A stretch of DNA of 64,000 nucleotides from Paludibacter sp. (GTDB lineage Bacteria; Bacteroidota; Bacteroidia; Bacteroidales; Paludibacteraceae). The notes under the pieces were generated by a model that saw nothing but the letters and a program-made list of their open reading frames with translations, had not been told where the DNA came from and did no database searches. Shown here in pieces: positions 62,322-64,000 of the stretch. The position numbers were made by a program, and so were the translations under genes. Each line of letters starts with the position of its first letter. The stretch's first letter is position 1. The stretch lies in the NCBI RefSeq assembly GCF_009712605.1, contig NZ_WASO01000002.1, forward strand, positions 62,001 to 126,000, given 5' to 3'.

Positions 62322-62392
62322 CGGTCGCAAAATGCTCACAAGTATCCTTTGGTCTTTACTTAAAGAAAGGTTATAACACAAAAAGCTGTCAG

Positions 62393-63526
62393 ATGGATAG
62401 TTCTATTACTTTATATGTAAATACGACCCTGATTATAAGTTGTTTGGTGTTTGCTATCGTTTTTTTTGCCTTTCCTTTACCTCCTAATTTGAAAGGATTA
62501 AAGAGTTATAAGGTTTCCCTCCGTACTTTAGGTGCCGCTTATTTTCTATTTGCCTTTTTGGTTTTAATATCAGAAGCCATTGACGAACCGGAAGTGGATT
62601 TGTTATCAGTGATAAATTTGAATATCTCATCGCTGCAAGCTATTTTATTTACCATGGCATTGGTCATTTTGCTTAATCCTGCCAAAGTGACCAGAAAATA
62701 TCTGCTTAAACATGTGAGCCCGATAATCGCTTTTGATCTTGTTTATACTTTGGTTGCTCTGCGTTGGGGAAATCCGGAGATTAGTAATTTAGATGCTTTA
62801 GTGAAACTTAGCCTGATACCGCCAATCGTTATCAGAGAGTGTTTTTGGCTGTTTTTTGTGATTCAGCTTGGGTATTTGACAACAATATTCATTCGTGAAG
62901 TGAAGAATTATGATAAGGCGTTAGATGATTATTTTTCTGATGGTTATAAGATACATATCCGGTGGGTATCTATCTGTTATTATTCGGCCTTGTCATTGGG
63001 GATATTTGGTGTGTTTATGATGTGTCTATTCTCTTTTGTGTGGGAAATTGTCTTTACGTTGTGTTGTGTTGTATATTATGTGGGATTTGGTGCCTGCTAT
63101 ATTCAATATCCCAGAACCTTTATAAAGATAGAGCCTGTCATTTCACCCGTTATTCCGATACCTGAAGTTCACCTGAAAGTCAATAATCGTTTTTCGTGGA
63201 CAGAGCTTAAGAGTAAAGTATTGAAAGAAAAATATTATACCCGTATGGGGGTAAATATTGAAGATATGGCTCAATATTTGAAGGTGGGTCGAACGACGCT
63301 GTCCGGTTTTATCAATAAAGAAGAAGGTGTTAATTTTAATTCATGGATTCGCCGGCTTCGTATCGATGAGGCTATTCGTTTGTTACAGGAAAATCCTGAA
63401 TATTCCTTGAGTCAGATATCTGAAATGGTAGGTTATAGTGAACCTTCAAATTTTAGTCGTCAATTTAAGACTGAGACCGGTATTTCTCCTTCCGAATGGT
63501 GTCAGCAAAAGCGTATTCTTGCATAA
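62393..63526 (+). CDS. Membrane-bound AraC-family regulator
   Basis: 377 residues. The first ~260 residues hold about seven membrane segments (LIISCLVFAIVFFAFPL, LGAAYFLFAFLVLISEAI, AILFTMALVILLNP, FWLFFVIQLGYLTTIFI, ALSLGIFGVFMMCLFSFVWEIVF, CCVVYYVGFGACYI). The last ~95 are an AraC DNA-binding domain: VNIEDMAQYLKVGRTTLSGFINKEEGVNFNSWIRRLRIDEAIRLLQENPEYSLSQISEMVGYSEPSNFSRQFKTETGISPSEW. The plan suggests direct membrane sensing with DNA binding. It is divergent from the peptide/WG genes, making them candidate targets (inference). Confidence 0.9.
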   Translation: MDSSITLYVNTTLIISCLVFAIVFFAFPLPPNLKGLKSYKVSLRTLGAAYFLFAFLVLISEAIDEPEVDLLSVINLNISSLQAILFTMALVILLNPAKVTRKYLLKHVSPIIAFDLVYTLVALRWGNPEISNLDALVKLSLIPPIVIRECFWLFFVIQLGYLTTIFIREVKNYDKALDDYFSDGYKIHIRWVSICYYSALSLGIFGVFMMCLFSFVWEIVFTLCCVVYYVGFGACYIQYPRTFIKIEPVISPVIPIPEVHLKVNNRFSWTELKSKVLKEKYYTRMGVNIEDMAQYLKVGRTTLSGFINKEEGVNFNSWIRRLRIDEAIRLLQENPEYSLSQISEMVGYSEPSNFSRQFKTETGISPSEWCQQKRILA

Positions 63527-63632
63527 AGAAGGTTCGGGTAATTGTGTTCTGAATTTTACCATTTGACCGTTGTTTTGTCAAATCGTACGCTATTTTGTAT
63601 GAATTGATAAGTCCGGGATCGGTAATAACCTC

Positions 63633-63811
63633 TAATTTTGCAACACCAAAAGCAATCATCATACATCCAATTACATTTTGGTTTTACTTTTTGATATATA
63701 ATTGCCGTGAGGCAAACGTTCATTAATATTCCAAATCTAGAGAGAAAAATAATGAGTTAATTGGAGTATGAGACAATCTTCAACTGTCAAAGTTGGAGAT
63801 TGTTTTTTTTT
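63633..63811 (+). ncRNA. Candidate small RNA
   Basis: An exact -7 element TAATTTTG (63633-63640) is followed by a TTGCC-GTGA-GGCAA hairpin (63702-63715) and a strong terminator (63773-63811). No convincing coding frame lies between. It would give a transcript of about 165 bases. No -33 element and no known RNA family recognised. Confidence 0.4.
63773..63811 (+). terminator. Strong intrinsic terminator
   Basis: CAATCTTCAACT and AGTTGGAGATTG pair (11-12 base pairs) with a short loop, followed by a nine-base T run on the plus strand only. Confidence 0.88.
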
Positions 63812-63833
63812 GAGGGGTACGGAAAGTATAGAA

Positions 63834-64000
63834 TTATTTTTTTAAGCAGATGCCGCTTAACATGCGTCCTGAATGGATTCCCTGACGGCGTGCCGAAAAG
63901 AAAAGGTCAGGTTCGTTGAACGTGCAGTGAGGCGATACTTCAATATTGGATACTCCAGCCGCTTCCAGTTGTTTTTGCACTGCCAGTCGAATGTTGAATA
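63834..64000 (-). CDS. pgeF: Peptidoglycan editing factor / YfiH-type laccase domain, C-terminal part
   Basis: The last 54 codons are present, with the 5' part beyond the window. The translated end contains SPHCTFNEPDLFFSARRQGIHSGRMLSGICLKK, matching the C-terminal CT(F/Y)..p..FFSyRR...tGRm pattern of the YfiH/PgeF (DUF152) family; the Cys and the earlier His are copper/zinc site residues. These enzymes remove L-Ser wrongly built into peptidoglycan precursors in E. coli or act as purine nucleoside phosphorylases. Stop codon at 63834-63836. Confidence 0.85.
   Translation of the reverse strand, partial: FNIRLAVQKQLEAAGVSNIEVSPHCTFNEPDLFFSARRQGIHSGRMLSGICLKK

Larger units (their letters stand above)
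61797..62392. other. Long A/T-rich divergent regulatory region
   Basis: 596 bases between peptide B (minus) and the AraC-type gene (plus). It holds a -7 element for each side (61949-61956 minus; 62314-62321 plus) and long A/T-rich stretches. No other gene is seen. A shared control region for the peptide/WG unit and the regulator is plausible. Confidence 0.5.

Noticed and set aside
55097-62392. The LolD/FtsX-type ABC pair as the exporter of the small peptides
   Set aside because: It is on the opposite strand, ended by its own strong terminator, and such pairs are common in Bacteroidota; proximity alone is not evidence.
63768-63850. 26-codon frame starting ATGAGACAATCTTCAACT
   Set aside because: It runs through the terminator hairpin and T run, so a complete mRNA would rarely exist; no homologue recognised.

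Overview
The window comes from a member of the Bacteroidota, most likely an anaerobic Bacteroidales of the Paludibacter/Dysgonomonas kind. Evidence: a type IX secretion sorting domain, BspA-like surface repeats, an 11-gene complex I operon without nuoEFG, DUF4836/DUF4252/DUF5687 families, MeaB (propionate metabolism), an ECF/anti-sigma unit, and many promoters of the Bacteroidota type (TTTG, about 20 bases, TAnnTTTG). The genus is inference.

Layout. 1-8.2 kb: end of an OmpA-like gene, a lipoprotein, a DnaQ-like exonuclease, a 1722-residue BspA-like T9SS cargo protein and a lipoprotein. 8.3-14.8 kb: a leucine biosynthesis cluster (leuA, leuC, leuD) that begins with a complete leucine attenuator: a 20-residue leader peptide with six Leu codons, an antiterminator and a terminator. 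The cluster is interrupted by a YihY/BrkB membrane protein, a four-helix-bundle protein, a thioesterase and a GxxExxY protein inside an inverted-repeat cassette. 15-24.7 kb: a DUF4136 lipoprotein, a GH9 glucanase with an unclassified secreted TIM-barrel-like partner, a DUF5687/ABC ATPase exporter pair and two tandem DUF1573 genes. 24.9-34.9 kb: nuoABCDHIJKLMN on the minus strand. 35-42.9 kb: START-like protein, hisH, an ECF sigma/anti-sigma/DUF4252 unit, S1/P1 nuclease, UspA-like, EamA transporter, PolB-type exonuclease and an MltF-like lytic transglycosylase. 43-53 kb: groES-groEL, meaB, a second GxxExxY cassette, rpsA, B3/B4 protein, CBM48 protein, AlkD-like, YigZ and a RAYT transposase. 53-57 kb: a DUF4836 lipoprotein and a LolD/FtsX-type ABC pair. 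57-63.5 kb: two parallel cassettes, each a small peptide ending in W-[YF]-D-W-G followed by a 536-residue, 15-repeat WG protein, next to a divergent membrane-bound AraC regulator. The window ends in the 3' part of pgeF (minus strand).

The most unusual content is (i) the duplicated small peptide/WG-repeat cassettes, which match no system I can name; (ii) a family of short inverted-repeat elements, some empty and two carrying GxxExxY genes, in the same window as a RAYT whose own coding sequence contains a perfect 34-base palindrome; and (iii) the compact leu attenuator. No tRNA, rRNA or CRISPR array was seen.
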